DNA of 64,000 nucleotides from Salmonella enterica subsp. arizonae (GTDB lineage Bacteria; Pseudomonadota; Gammaproteobacteria; Enterobacterales; Enterobacteriaceae): NCBI RefSeq assembly GCF_008692845.1, contig NZ_VXJW01000002.1, positions 1 to 64,000 of the forward strand, read 5' to 3'. Shown piece by piece: positions 7,278 to 16,632 of this stretch (position 1 is its first letter; each line of letters starts with the position of its first letter). The notes under the pieces were generated by a model. It saw only the letters and a program-made list of their open reading frames with translations, ran no database searches and was not told where the DNA came from. The position numbers and the translations under genes were made by a program.

Positions 7278-8621
7278 CTAAATGGAATAAGGACCAAGAT
7301 GGAACGTTGAAGCAATGAATTTCAGTAATTCACAAATCGCAGGCCACAGAGTCGCCCAGTCAAATATTCCCGTCCAGCCCACGCCTTCTTTTGCCAGCCC
7401 GGTTAAAGGAATGGCCCATACCGTACCGAAAGTCTGAATAATCCCTAACAGGAAAGTACAAATAATAACGGAACGATATCCCCCCATTCGGTTGGCTAAT
7501 ACGCCGATGGGACCGCCGGAAAAGAAGAGCGGAACAAAACCAGGCAATACCATAATAGGGCTATGGATGAGCAGCAGAATGCCCATGGAAAAAATCGTGC
7601 CGAAGGTACAAAAAACGAATCCCAGCGTGGCCGCGTTCGGCGAAAAAGGTAATAAAGCAGCAACATCCACAGCCGGTATAGCGTTAGGAATAAAGCGATC
7701 CTGCCATCCTTTAAACGAACCGTTAATTTCGCCTACCATCATCCGCACGCCCTGCAGCAAGATGACCATATACATAGAGAATTGCAGGCCCAGATTGATG
7801 ATATAGATATACCAGGGTTTGCCTTTCGCCATTAACTGTACGTTATCGATCCCTGTCGCCAATAAAAAACCGCCAACGAAGAGCGTCATCACAATGGCGA
7901 TTGCCGTCACGTTGTGATTAAAAATGGCTAACCAACCGGGAAGTTTCAGGTTTTCGGCGTCATGCTTTTCCGGATCGCCGAATTTATGCGCGAATTTCGA
8001 GAAAAACCACAATCCCAACATCTGGTTATGCGCGATGGTAAAACCGGCGTTATTGGTCACTTTGGCGATGGGTTTAACAATAAGCGTGGTTGAAAACGCC
8101 CAAAAGACCCCGGTCAATACCCCGGCAATCACAATGGATTGTACCCAACCGAACCCCAGCCAGAAGACAATTAACCACAGTACCGCCTGTGAATGAGAGA
8201 CCCCGGTATTGCCGGTAAGAAATATACCTTTTGCGCCAGTATAACGGCCAAATAAAACTAATATCAGGTTAGTAAAAAATGCCAGTACAAAAACGTATCC
8301 TACATAGCCGAAATTATCGCCCAGCGCTATTTGCGTCGCGGCTTTCATGGCATATGAATCCATTAAGTATCCATGCACGCCATAAGCCTTGCTGACTGAC
8401 TCTGCAACCGGTTTAAAAGTGGCTGAAAATTGAAAGCCGCCAAATAACACCATCATCAAACCGACCATCGCGCTGATCATACCAGTGATAATTTTTATAG
8501 GCGTCTTTTTATCCAGCGCATAGCCAACACCGACTAATATCCCAATTAATATTGCCGGTTCAGTTAAAAACGTTTGAATAACATCTATAAATTTGGCAAA
8601 CATCGTCTGAACGCCCTCCAT
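7278..8621 (-). CDS. PTS EIIC component, UlaA-like permease
   Basis: A polytopic membrane protein of 441-447 residues resembling UlaA, the ascorbate IIC transporter. Shared landmarks include FKPVAESVSKAYGVHGYLMD, DLKLPGWL-type ENLKLPGWLAIFNHN, and the C-terminal GFVPLFFSGGPIGVLANRMGG. It imports and phosphorylates its substrate with the downstream IIB. Two starts are possible: ATG at 8621, or ATG at 8603 with GGAGGG about 10 bases upstream. It is the first gene of the operon with about 290 bp of upstream DNA. Ascorbate itself is only one possibility; the linked sulfatase argues for a different, perhaps sulfated, sugar. Confidence 0.82.
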   Translation of the reverse strand: MEGVQTMFAKFIDVIQTFLTEPAILIGILVGVGYALDKKTPIKIITGMISAMVGLMMVLFGGFQFSATFKPVAESVSKAYGVHGYLMDSYAMKAATQIALGDNFGYVGYVFVLAFFTNLILVLFGRYTGAKGIFLTGNTGVSHSQAVLWLIVFWLGFGWVQSIVIAGVLTGVFWAFSTTLIVKPIAKVTNNAGFTIAHNQMLGLWFFSKFAHKFGDPEKHDAENLKLPGWLAIFNHNVTAIAIVMTLFVGGFLLATGIDNVQLMAKGKPWYIYIINLGLQFSMYMVILLQGVRMMVGEINGSFKGWQDRFIPNAIPAVDVAALLPFSPNAATLGFVFCTFGTIFSMGILLLIHSPIMVLPGFVPLFFSGGPIGVLANRMGGYRSVIICTFLLGIIQTFGTVWAIPLTGLAKEGVGWTGIFDWATLWPAICELLKFIASTFHLGPYSI

Positions 8622-8780
8622 AAGCGTGCCTATTCGTTGTCATGATTGACCCCTTTACTGACGTTACGTATTGCTTCGCTGATGCTATTGAAATTTACCC
8701 GATAAACCACCTTGTCTAATTTTGCCTTACACGCACTGTAATAATCAAAATTAGTCATTAAAAGATTTAAAGTGATTATT

Positions 8781-8796
8781 TGTGATTTGATTTGCA
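8781..8796. promoter_or_regulatory. Weak CRP-like site upstream of the PTS/sulfatase operon
   Basis: TGTGATTTGATTTGCA matches the CRP pattern TGTGA-N6-TCACA at 8 of 10 positions, with one perfect half. It lies about 160 bp upstream of the IIC start, so a fitting promoter would leave a long leader. A carbohydrate PTS operon is a plausible CRP target, but this assignment is weak. Confidence 0.25.
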
Positions 8797-8816
8797 AAAA
8801 CAGGGTAATATATAAC

Positions 8817-8851
8817 CATGATCGATCGGAGTTTTTTATCGATCGATCATG
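8817..8851. promoter_or_regulatory. Perfect 12-bp inverted repeat carrying four GATC sites
   Basis: The arms CATGATCGATCG (8817-8828) and CGATCGATCATG (8840-8851) are exact reverse complements around an 11-bp AT-rich spacer. Four Dam methylation targets (GATC) fall within 29 bp. No T-run follows on either strand, so it is not a typical terminator. It lies between the end of rlmC and the start of the PTS/sulfatase operon, about 200 bp upstream of the IIC gene. It could be an operator for a dimeric regulator or a methylation-sensitive switch; no matching regulator gene is adjacent. Confidence 0.5.
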
Positions 8852-8915
8852 ATTATTATTATTTATGGATAATGAGACAGTTAATATAGATATTTTGTAT
8901 GCCTAGCTTTTGGCG

Positions 8916-10043
8916 CTACAGCCTGCAAAGCAATGTTAACACTTCATAATGCGCGGTATGCGGGAACATATCGAAAAGCTGAACACGTTGAATACGGTAG
9001 TTCGGCAGATGACGAATATCCTGCGCCATCGTCTGCGCGTTACAGCTTGAATAAATGATAAAACGCGGCGCTATTTGTGCAAGATAATCGCACAACGGCT
9101 TGCCAATGCCGCGGCGGGGAGGATTCACCAACACCAGATCGGGCGTTTCACCTTGTGCGGTGGCGAATTGGGTGGAATCCAGCGCCTGGAAATGAAGGCG
9201 GGTCAATCCCAGCTCGGCAGCGGATTGCCTGGCGCAGGCAATCGCCTCCGGCGCGATCTCAATACCGGTTAATTGCATCTGCGGCGTCGCGCAATGCAGG
9301 CCAAATCCGCCCACGCCGCAAAAAAGATCCCACATATGGCGTACCGGCAGTTGCCCTACCCAGTCGCGCGCTGTCGCATATAATCGGCTGGCGACCGTGG
9401 GGTTGGTCTGAAAGAAACTTTGCGGACGAATCCACAGCGGCACATCGTTAAAACGTTCCGCCAATGCGTGCTGATCCGTCAGGTAGATTTCCGTCTCCCC
9501 TTCCATAATCGCCATATGTACCGGCTGAATATTTGCGGTGATCACTCTGAGCTGCGGCAGTTGCGCGCGCAGCCACGGTAACGCCGCGCGCAGTTGCGTA
9601 AGTTTGGTTTCTGAACGCAACACGAAGCGTAGCATCATGCCGCCATCGAACTGACTTTCCGTCAGCAACAGGTATTTCAGTTCACCGCGTTTTCGCGCCA
9701 CGTTATAAGGCGTGAGTCCGGCACGGGCAATAAAAGGTTTTAGCGCGCTGAATACGGGGGCAAAAGAGGCGGGATACAACGGGCAACCGCAAAGATCGAC
9801 CGGCGTACCGTCGCGATGCAGCATCCCGAAGAGCGGTTTTTCTACACTACCGCTCACGACCATTTTCGCTTTGTTGCGGAAATGCTGTTCCGGGCCGCCA
9901 ATCGGCGTGCGCCACTGTTCAACAGGCAGCCCGGCCAGCAAACGATGTAAATCGGCTGTTTTTGCGGAAAGTTGTTCGTTAACCGACTGCGTAATCCATT
10001 GACAGGAACGGCAGCGACCCGCGTCATAGAGTGCGCACTGCAT
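8916..10043 (-). CDS. rlmC: 23S rRNA (uracil-5-)-methyltransferase RlmC
   Basis: A 375-residue SAM-dependent methyltransferase that makes m5U at position 747 of 23S rRNA (formerly RumB/YbjF). An iron-sulfur cluster is expected on N-terminal cysteines Cys3, Cys12 and Cys15, plus the CGCP cysteine near residue 87. The SAM-binding motif is [10 protein letters not shown], with the catalytic-region motifs [10 protein letters not shown] and SSCNAQT. Length matches E. coli. It is on the minus strand upstream of the PTS operon and 42 bp downstream of ybjO. Confidence 0.95.
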   Translation of the reverse strand: MQCALYDAGRCRSCQWITQSVNEQLSAKTADLHRLLAGLPVEQWRTPIGGPEQHFRNKAKMVVSGSVEKPLFGMLHRDGTPVDLCGCPLYPASFAPVFSALKPFIARAGLTPYNVARKRGELKYLLLTESQFDGGMMLRFVLRSETKLTQLRAALPWLRAQLPQLRVITANIQPVHMAIMEGETEIYLTDQHALAERFNDVPLWIRPQSFFQTNPTVASRLYATARDWVGQLPVRHMWDLFCGVGGFGLHCATPQMQLTGIEIAPEAIACARQSAAELGLTRLHFQALDSTQFATAQGETPDLVLVNPPRRGIGKPLCDYLAQIAPRFIIYSSCNAQTMAQDIRHLPNYRIQRVQLFDMFPHTAHYEVLTLLCRL

Positions 10044-10085
10044 ACCAAAAAACCTTCATATTATCCGGGGCGACGATTATACACA

Positions 10086-10559
10086 TTATTGCAGCCGGAA
10101 GAACCGACGGCTGGGAGCGGGAATAAACAGTAGGGACAGAATTAAAAGATCGGGAAGTTTTTGCATAAACAGTGAATGCAGGATGGCACGCTTCGATTCT
10201 CCAGCGATACTAAACAGCTCCGGATACCCGTAGCCCAACGAAGCCGCCCAAAGATACCCGCTCACAATAATTTGCGTCGCCAGGTACACCCAGCGTGCCC
10301 AGCTACGCCCTTTAACCAGCGAAAACGCGCAATAAATTTCAATAAAGACCAGCACTAAGCTTGCCAGAAAGACCAGGGTTAAGCTCCACGTTTGCACGCT
10401 GCGATGAATAAACTCCCCCATCCCACGTATGCCGAGGGTATTCATAATCATCAGCACATCGAGACCACGAATCAAAATAATCGCCATAGCCGCAACCTGC
10501 ACCAGAGTAGGCACATTTAAGCGGGCATGTGACGAGGTTGATGGCTTTAAAAATCCCAA
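10086..10559 (-). CDS. ybjO: YbjO, DUF2593 inner-membrane protein
   Basis: A small polytopic membrane protein of about 157 residues, family DUF2593, with unknown function. Similarity to E. coli YbjO begins at LGFLKPSTSSHARLNVP, and no ATG lies nearby. The best-supported start is TTG at 10559 (giving MGFLKPSTSS), preceded by AGGGAAG about seven bases upstream. A GTG at 10649 would add 30 unconserved residues, overlap potI and lack a ribosome-binding site. Conserved hydrophobic segments include WSLTLVFLASLVLVFIEIY. It follows potI on the same strand, so it may be the tail of the pot transcription unit. The start should be treated as provisional. Confidence 0.8.
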   Translation of the reverse strand: MGFLKPSTSSHARLNVPTLVQVAAMAIILIRGLDVLMIMNTLGIRGMGEFIHRSVQTWSLTLVFLASLVLVFIEIYCAFSLVKGRSWARWVYLATQIIVSGYLWAASLGYGYPELFSIAGESKRAILHSLFMQKLPDLLILSLLFIPAPSRRFFRLQ

Positions 10560-10632
10560 TGAATGTCTTCCCTGAAAATGATGCCGCGACCCGCGCGGCA
10601 ACGCATTGCCATAGTGGAAGATTTTAGTGGCT

Positions 10633-11478
10633 TCAGCCGCGCCTTGCACGCTGGATATCGCGAATCCGCTGTTTTTCCGCTCGCGCCATCAGGTACCAGG
10701 CAATAAATCCGACGATTCCTACTACACCGAGGATTAACGTCGCCAACGCGTTGATTTCCGGGTTCACACCCATGCGCACGCTGGAGAAAACCAGCATCGG
10801 CAGTGTGGTGGCGCCGGGACCGGAAACGAAGCTGGCGATTACCAGATCGTCAAGAGAGAGCGTAAAAGCCAGCAGCCAACCCGAAATCACCGCTGGCATG
10901 ATCATCGGTAGAGTAATGACAAAAAAGACCTTCAGCGGAACCGCTCCAAGATCCATCGCCGCCTCTTCAATAGAGCTATCCAGCTCACGTAACCGCGAAG
11001 CGATCACCACCGCCACATAGGCGGTACAGAAAGTGACATGCGCCAGCCAGATGGTCAGCATACCGCGATCGGAGGGCCAGCCGATGGCATGACCAAGCGC
11101 GACAAACAGCAGCAGCAGTGACAGCCCAGTAATCACATCCGGCATCACCAGCGGCGCGGTGATCATAAACGCAAAGCCGTTTGAGCCGCGAAACCGCCCA
11201 AATCGCACCATCACCAGCGCGGCGATAGTACCGAGGATCACCGCCATCGTTGCCGCGCAGGCGGCAATCGTCAGGCTTAGTCCCACTGCGCTCATCATGG
11301 CGGTGTCCCGCAACAGCTCGCCGTACCAGCGTGTCGACCACCCCGCCCACACTGTCACCAGCTTCGAGCTGTTAAACGAGTAAATCACCAGCATTAACAT
11401 CGGCGCATAAAGAAAAGTAAACCCCAATACCAGAATCAGAATGCGCCAGGGCGAGCGAGCGACCGGTAAGTTATTCAT
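10633..11478 (-). CDS. potI: Putrescine ABC transporter permease PotI
   Basis: A 281-residue inner-membrane permease of the putrescine importer PotFGHI. It has about six hydrophobic helices, and the EAA coupling loop is at EEAAMDLGAVPLKVFFVITL. It overlaps potH by four bases (ATGA type), which indicates coupled translation with its partner permease. Length and sequence match E. coli. The protein looks intact, but its ATPase gene potG is broken in this sequence, so transport is doubtful. Confidence 0.95.
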   Translation of the reverse strand: MNNLPVARSPWRILILVLGFTFLYAPMLMLVIYSFNSSKLVTVWAGWSTRWYGELLRDTAMMSAVGLSLTIAACAATMAVILGTIAALVMVRFGRFRGSNGFAFMITAPLVMPDVITGLSLLLLFVALGHAIGWPSDRGMLTIWLAHVTFCTAYVAVVIASRLRELDSSIEEAAMDLGAVPLKVFFVITLPMIMPAVISGWLLAFTLSLDDLVIASFVSGPGATTLPMLVFSSVRMGVNPEINALATLILGVVGIVGFIAWYLMARAEKQRIRDIQRARRG

Positions 11479-12428
11479 CCGTGCTCTCCCACGCTTTTTT
11501 GTTGATGTTTATGGAACCACATGATCGGTACTATCAGCAGCAGTAACATAATAATGGCGACTGCAGAAGCTACCGGCCAGTCACGATTATTGAAAAACTC
11601 CTGCCACAGGACGCGACCAATCATGATGCTGTCCGGCCCGCCCAGCAGTTCCGGGATCACGAACTCGCCCACCGCCGGAATAAAAACCAGCATTGAGCCG
11701 GCGATGACTCCACCTTTGGTGAGCGGAACGATGATACTAAAAAACGTTTTCAGCGGTTGTGCGCCAAGATCCAGCGACGCTTCCACCAGCGAATAATCAA
11801 TGCGCGTCAATGCGGTATAAATTGGCAAAACCATAAATGGCAGGTAGGCATAAACAATGCCGATATAGACTGCCAGATTAGTGTGCAGGATCATTAGCGG
11901 CTGATCGATAATCCCCAGCCACAGCAAAACATTGTTCAGCACGCCGTTGTTTTTCAAAATGCCCATCCAGGCATAGACGCGAATTAGAAAAGACGTCCAA
12001 GAGGGCAGGAGCACCAGCAGCAGCAGGATATTGCGCGTGGAGGGCTTGCTATGCGCCACCGCCCACGCCAGCGGGTAGCCCAGCAGCAGGCAGCAGATCG
12101 TAGAAATACCGGCAATCTGTAACGATTGCAGATAGGCTTCGAAATAGAGCGGATCGTCGGTCAGTTGCAAAAAATTGCCGAGATTGAGCGTAATCGACAA
12201 CTGACCGTCAGCCCATTCCAGCAGATCGGTATACGGCGGGATCGCCCGCGCCATTTCCGCCAGGCTTATCTTAAAGACGATCAAAAACGGCAGTAAAAAC
12301 AGCAGAATGAGCCAGATATAAGGCAAAGCAATAACCAGCTTACGCCCCTGTTTCATTTGCATTCGCGCCACCCATCGCGCCGCGCCGCCGGGTTTGTTGA
12401 TACGTGCCGAAGGTTCAAGTGTGCTCAT
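11475..12428 (-). CDS. potH: Putrescine ABC transporter permease PotH
   Basis: A 317-residue inner-membrane permease paired with PotI for putrescine uptake. Hydrophobic helices are evident, for example LPYIWLILLFLLPFLIVF near residue 35. The EAA loop is VEASLDLGAQPLKTFFSIIV. It starts 9 bp after the end of the (frameshifted) potG gene and overlaps potI by four bases. The reading frame is intact and matches the E. coli length. Confidence 0.95.
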   Translation of the reverse strand: MSTLEPSARINKPGGAARWVARMQMKQGRKLVIALPYIWLILLFLLPFLIVFKISLAEMARAIPPYTDLLEWADGQLSITLNLGNFLQLTDDPLYFEAYLQSLQIAGISTICCLLLGYPLAWAVAHSKPSTRNILLLLVLLPSWTSFLIRVYAWMGILKNNGVLNNVLLWLGIIDQPLMILHTNLAVYIGIVYAYLPFMVLPIYTALTRIDYSLVEASLDLGAQPLKTFFSIIVPLTKGGVIAGSMLVFIPAVGEFVIPELLGGPDSIMIGRVLWQEFFNNRDWPVASAVAIIMLLLLIVPIMWFHKHQQKSVGEHG

Positions 12429-12437
12429 GTTTCCCCC

Positions 12438-13552
12438 TTATACCGTCAGGACCACACAGCTATCCGCTTCCCAGCACAAACGCACTTCATCGCCCCAGGT
12501 CGGTAATCCTTTCCGGTAACGGTGCGCATTCTGCAGTTGAGCGCTGATCATCTGACCACTTTTCAGCCTCACATGATAAATAGACAGATCGCCAAGATAG
12601 GCAATATGCGCCACTTCGCCGACGGCGAAATTATAGCCATCGGCAGGCGGCGCCTCGCACAGCATGATTTTTTCCGGGCGTAGCGCCACATATACCGGCA
12701 CATTATCAACGACAGAGGCGGATGTACCAGACCGGGCGCGTCAATGACCAGACCATCCTCTTCACGCGCTTTCAGTAAGCCCCCAAAAACATTTACCGAT
12801 CCGATAAATTCGGCGCTATAGCGGGTCGTCGGATGCTCGTAAATCTCCTCCGGTTCGCCAATTTGCACGAATTTTCCACGGTTCATGATGGCAATGCGTC
12901 CCGCCATCGTCATCGCTTCCTCCTGATCGTGCGTCACCATGACGCAGGTCACGCCGACGCGCTCAAGGATATCAGCCACTTCAAGTTGCATCCGGTCGCG
13001 TAATTTTTTATCCAGCGCGCCCATCGGTTCATCCAACAAGAGTAGCTTAGGGCGTTTAGCCAGGCTGCGCGCCAGAGCTACACGCTGGCGCTGACCGCCG
13101 GAAAGCTGATGCGGCTTACGTTTGGCGAACTCCTGCATATGCACCAATCCCAGCATCTCATTTACCCGGCTGGCAATCTCTGCTTTCGGCAGTTTGTCCT
13201 GCTTCAGACCAAAAGCGATGTTCTGTTCTACCGTCATATGCGGAAACAACGCGTAGGACTGAAACATCATATTAATTGGGCGCTGATATGGCGGAACATG
13301 CGCCAGATCGACGCCGTCGAGCATAATCTGCCCGCTGTTCGGCGGCTCAAAACCAGCGAGCATCCGCAGCAGGGTCGATTTTCCACACCCTGACGCGCCC
13401 AGCAGGGCAAAAATCTCACCTTTATAGATAGTCAGACTGACATCATCGACAGCATGTTGCCCGTCGAATGACTTCGTCAGGTTGCGAATTTCCAGAAGCG
13501 GCGTCAGCGCTTTACGGGGTTTCACCTGCGGGCGGTGGGGGACATCATTCAC
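12438..13552 (-). pseudogene. potG: Putrescine ABC transporter ATPase PotG, frameshifted by a 19-bp deletion
   Basis: The intact PotG of E. coli has 377 residues and needs 1134 bp; this locus spans 1115 bp, exactly 19 fewer. Codons 1-278 read as normal PotG, with Walker A GASGCGKST, signature LSGGQRQR and Walker B LLLDEPMGALD. After GLVHP (about 12719) the frame shifts into 49 foreign residues and stops at 12569. The correct frame resumes at VPVYVALRPEKIML and runs to 12438. The nucleotide-binding domain is therefore complete, but most of the C-terminal regulatory/TOBE domain is lost. A partly active product cannot be excluded. Confirming the deletion against reads or relatives would settle whether it is real. 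Confidence 0.85.
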
Positions 13553-13638
13553 AAGGCGCTCTCCGGCATAACATAATCACACAAACAAACGGTGGAACGC
13601 CCGATAACGCACACTTACCAGGCAATACCGTTAATAAA

Positions 13639-14751
13639 TTACTTACCGCTTTTCACTTTCGTCCATGCGCGGGTACGGACGCGATCAATCTTCGGTTCCT
13701 GGACTTTCAGGGTAAACAACTTATCCCGCACATCCGCTGGCGGATAAATTCCTGGGTTATCGCGCACTTGCTGGCTTACCAGCGCCGTCGCCGCTTTATT
13801 GGCATTGGCATAGAAAACGTGATCGGAAATATGGGCAATCACATCGGGGCGCAGCAGATAATTGAGGAACTGGTACGCCTCATCTTTATTCCTGGCGTCA
13901 GCCGGCATGGCGAACACATCAAAAAATGCCATCGCCCCCTCTTTGGGAATAGAGAAAGAGATATTAACGCCATTTTTCGCCTCTTTCGCCCGGTTAGCGG
14001 CCTGCCAGACATCGCCCGCCCAGCCGATGGCCACACAGGTATCGCCATTAGCCAGATCGTTAATGTATTGCGAGGAGTGGAAATAGCGAATGTTTGGCCG
14101 TAGCTTCAACAACAGATCGGTTGCCGGGCCGGTGTAGTCATCCGCTTTGCTGCTATTCGGATCTTTACCCAGATAGTTCAGCACGGTGGCAAAAATTTCT
14201 TCAGGCGCATCAAGGAAAGAGACGCCGCAGCTTTTTAGCTTCTCCAGATTTTCCGGCTTGAGGACTAAATCCCAGCTATTCACTGGCGCATCATCCCCCA
14301 GCACTGCTTTCACTTTATCAACGTTATAGCCAATGCCCGTCGTGGCCCACATATAGGGCATGGCGTATTTGTTGTCAGGATCGTGCTTCGCTACCAGTTT
14401 CAGCAGTTCAGGATCGAGGTTTTTCCAGCCGGGAAGTTTGCTTTTATCCAGCGGCTGAAAAACGCCTGCGGTGAGCTGGCGCTCAAGAAAACTGGCCGAT
14501 GGCACCACCAGATCGAACCCGGTGCTGCCTGCCATTAACTTGCCTTCCAGCACTTCGTTAGAGTCAAAGACATCATAGATAACGTTGATCCCGGTCTCTT
14601 TTTCAAAGTTCGCCACCGTGTCCGGCGCGATATAATCTGACCAGTTATAAATGTGCAGCGTTTTTTGTTCGGCAGCGAGCGTGCCGACAGAGACGACCAT
14701 CAGAGCACCCGCAACCAGACCCGATAGCCATTTTTTCTTTAAGGCGGTCAT
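13639..14751 (-). CDS. potF: Putrescine-binding periplasmic protein PotF
   Basis: A 370-residue periplasmic binding protein that captures putrescine for PotGHI. The signal peptide of about 26 residues ends ..SVGTLA|AEQ. Binding-fold landmarks are LHIYNWSDYIAPD, DVFDSNEVLEGKLMAGS and the C-terminal VRTRAWTKVKSGK. The start MTALKKKW at 14751 is chosen over one 10 codons upstream because it matches the E. coli length. It is the first gene of potFGHI, with 86 bp before potG. The protein is intact although its partner ATPase is frameshifted. Confidence 0.95.
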   Translation of the reverse strand: MTALKKKWLSGLVAGALMVVSVGTLAAEQKTLHIYNWSDYIAPDTVANFEKETGINVIYDVFDSNEVLEGKLMAGSTGFDLVVPSASFLERQLTAGVFQPLDKSKLPGWKNLDPELLKLVAKHDPDNKYAMPYMWATTGIGYNVDKVKAVLGDDAPVNSWDLVLKPENLEKLKSCGVSFLDAPEEIFATVLNYLGKDPNSSKADDYTGPATDLLLKLRPNIRYFHSSQYINDLANGDTCVAIGWAGDVWQAANRAKEAKNGVNISFSIPKEGAMAFFDVFAMPADARNKDEAYQFLNYLLRPDVIAHISDHVFYANANKAATALVSQQVRDNPGIYPPADVRDKLFTLKVQEPKIDRVRTRAWTKVKSGK

Positions 14752-15099
14752 CATCGCTTTCCTTCTGAAATCCGTTAACAAATGAACCCATTAGGCGTGG
14801 TTTAAAACATGCCTGAAATGTGCATACCTTTTCATTTGATAGAAATGAAGAAGAGAGGTCGCCCTCCCTGCCATCAAGCTCGCTATAGAAGCTTCGCAAG
14901 AATAACTTTAGCTAAGGTTTGAGGCTATAGCCCAGATTAAAAAACGCCTTTTATCAATTTTTTATGCAGGTTTTGTCTATGTGATAAAGCGAAATGGTCA
15001 GAAAGGAGGTGAATAATTCTTTAAATAAAGGTTAATAGCAGCATAAAAAAGCGTAAACAGCAGCCGCGCTGGTAGCGACTGCCTGATTATCGGAAGGGA
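14752..15099. other. Intergenic region upstream of potF
   Basis: A 348-bp gap between the start of potF and the end of ybjN, both on the minus strand. It must contain the potFGHI promoter and the end of the ybjN transcript. The right part is AT-rich. I see no convincing repeat, small gene or strong terminator in it. Confidence 0.6.
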
Positions 15100-15576
15100 T
15101 TAGTGAAGAAAATGGTCAACCGCGCTGGTTTTTTGCGCGTCTTCTTCCGCGTTAAACAGAAGCTGATGCGCCCCGGCCTCAAGGATCACCATAGAGATCT
15201 GCTCTTCACTTTGGCGAACAAACCATTCGAACTGTTCGTAGGTGACGCCTTGCATAACGGATAAAGACTGGCACACAACCAGTTTTGGCAGATTATCATC
15301 CTGCATATCGAGAAAGGCTTTTACCGTCAACGAACTGGCGTTGATAGCAGAGAGATCGGCTGCCAGCGGCAGCAACGCGGAAGGCCTGACCTCCGCCATC
15401 GCGGAAAAAAGAATGGTGTTGTCCACCAAATCGATTTTAGCATCGTAGACGCCGTCAAAATTCTGCATATGCGGCAAATGCAGCGCCTGGCAGGTATCAC
15501 ATTCGAAGAAATTCATGCCCAGGTCGTCGAGCCATTGACGCAACGTATCCAGAGTGGGAACGACCAGTGATATCAT
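15100..15576 (-). CDS. ybjN: YbjN, sensory-transduction-regulator-like protein
   Basis: A 158-residue soluble protein of the YbjN family, which has the type III secretion chaperone-like fold. In E. coli it affects motility, biofilm formation and stress phenotypes, but the mechanism is not settled. The sequence is collinear with E. coli YbjN, with the conserved NFFECDTCQALHLPHMQNFD near the start; only the last 20 residues diverge. It follows rimK by 96 bp on the same strand and probably belongs to the ybjC-nfsA-rimK-ybjN cluster. Confidence 0.9.
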   Translation of the reverse strand: MISLVVPTLDTLRQWLDDLGMNFFECDTCQALHLPHMQNFDGVYDAKIDLVDNTILFSAMAEVRPSALLPLAADLSAINASSLTVKAFLDMQDDNLPKLVVCQSLSVMQGVTYEQFEWFVRQSEEQISMVILEAGAHQLLFNAEEDAQKTSAVDHFLH

Positions 15577-15672
15577 AATAATGTGTTACCTCTTACGATG
15601 ACGATGGAAAAATTACCGGCACAGCTTACGCAAAAAGCGTGCTTCGTACTACGGCGGAATCCACGATTGCGA

Positions 15673-16575
15673 TTAGCCGCCGATTTTAAGGCAAAATTCA
15701 GGCGTAGCGTGACGTTCTATCCACTGAATCATTCGCCCCGCGATATCTACGCCCGTAGTCTTTTCGATACCTTCCAGTCCCGGCGAGGCATTCACCTCCA
15801 TCACCAGCGGCCCGCGCGCGGCGCGTAAAATGTCGACGCCCGCCACATCCAGCCCCAGCGTCTGTGCGGCTTTGATGGCGATATCCCGCTCACGGGGCGT
15901 GATTGTCGCGATGCTGGCTACGCCGCCGCGATGAAGATTGGAGCGAAAATCACCGGCTTTCGCGCACCGCTCTATCGCCGCCACAACCTCATTGCCGACG
16001 ACCAGACAACGAATATCGCATCCTTTAGCTTCGGCAATGTATTCCTGAACCAGAATATGGGCATTAAGTCCCCGGAATGCATCAATGACGCTTTCAGCGG
16101 CCTGACGCGTCTCCGCCAATACCACGCCGATCCCTTGTGTGCCTTCAACCAGCTTCACGACCAACGGCGCCCCGCCGACCATATCAATGAGATCGCTGGT
16201 ATCATCCGGCGAATGGGCGATTCCGGTGATGGGAAGATCGATCCCCTGGCGCGCCAGAAGTTGTAGCGAGCGCAGCTTATCGCGCGCGCGGGTAATAGCT
16301 ACGGATTCATTCAACGGATAACTGCCCAGCAGCTCAAACTGGCGCAGCGCAGCGGTACCATAAAAAGTAATGGCCGAACCAATACGGGGAATAACGGCGT
16401 CAAAATGGGGAAGACGACAACCCTTGTAATGAATCGACGAGGCTGCCGGGTTAATATTCATATAGCAGGAAAGAGGATCGAGTATCTCTACCAGATGGCC
16501 GCGCCGCATCGCCGCTTCGCGCAGACGTTTGCAAGAATAGAGCGTTCCATCCCTGGACAATATGGCTATTTTCAC
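15673..16575 (-). CDS. rimK: Ribosomal protein S6 L-glutamate ligase RimK
   Basis: A 300-residue ATP-grasp ligase that adds glutamate residues to the C-terminus of ribosomal protein S6. ATP-grasp landmarks include [33 protein letters not shown] and the metal-binding [13 protein letters not shown] near the end. Length matches E. coli. It lies 57 bp downstream of nfsA on the same strand, in the order ybjC-nfsA-rimK-ybjN conserved in enterics. Confidence 0.95.
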   Translation of the reverse strand: MKIAILSRDGTLYSCKRLREAAMRRGHLVEILDPLSCYMNINPAASSIHYKGCRLPHFDAVIPRIGSAITFYGTAALRQFELLGSYPLNESVAITRARDKLRSLQLLARQGIDLPITGIAHSPDDTSDLIDMVGGAPLVVKLVEGTQGIGVVLAETRQAAESVIDAFRGLNAHILVQEYIAEAKGCDIRCLVVGNEVVAAIERCAKAGDFRSNLHRGGVASIATITPRERDIAIKAAQTLGLDVAGVDILRAARGPLVMEVNASPGLEGIEKTTGVDIAGRMIQWIERHATPEFCLKIGG

Positions 16576-16632
16576 CCTGTACCTCGCTGAAGACCCTGAA
16601 AAGCCCGCGTATCATACACTGGCCCGCAGGTT

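Noticed and set aside
8640-8915. Possible missing IIA gene upstream of the PTS IIC gene
   Set aside because: No open frame in this gap resembles a IIA domain; the region is AT-rich and non-coding apart from the palindrome.
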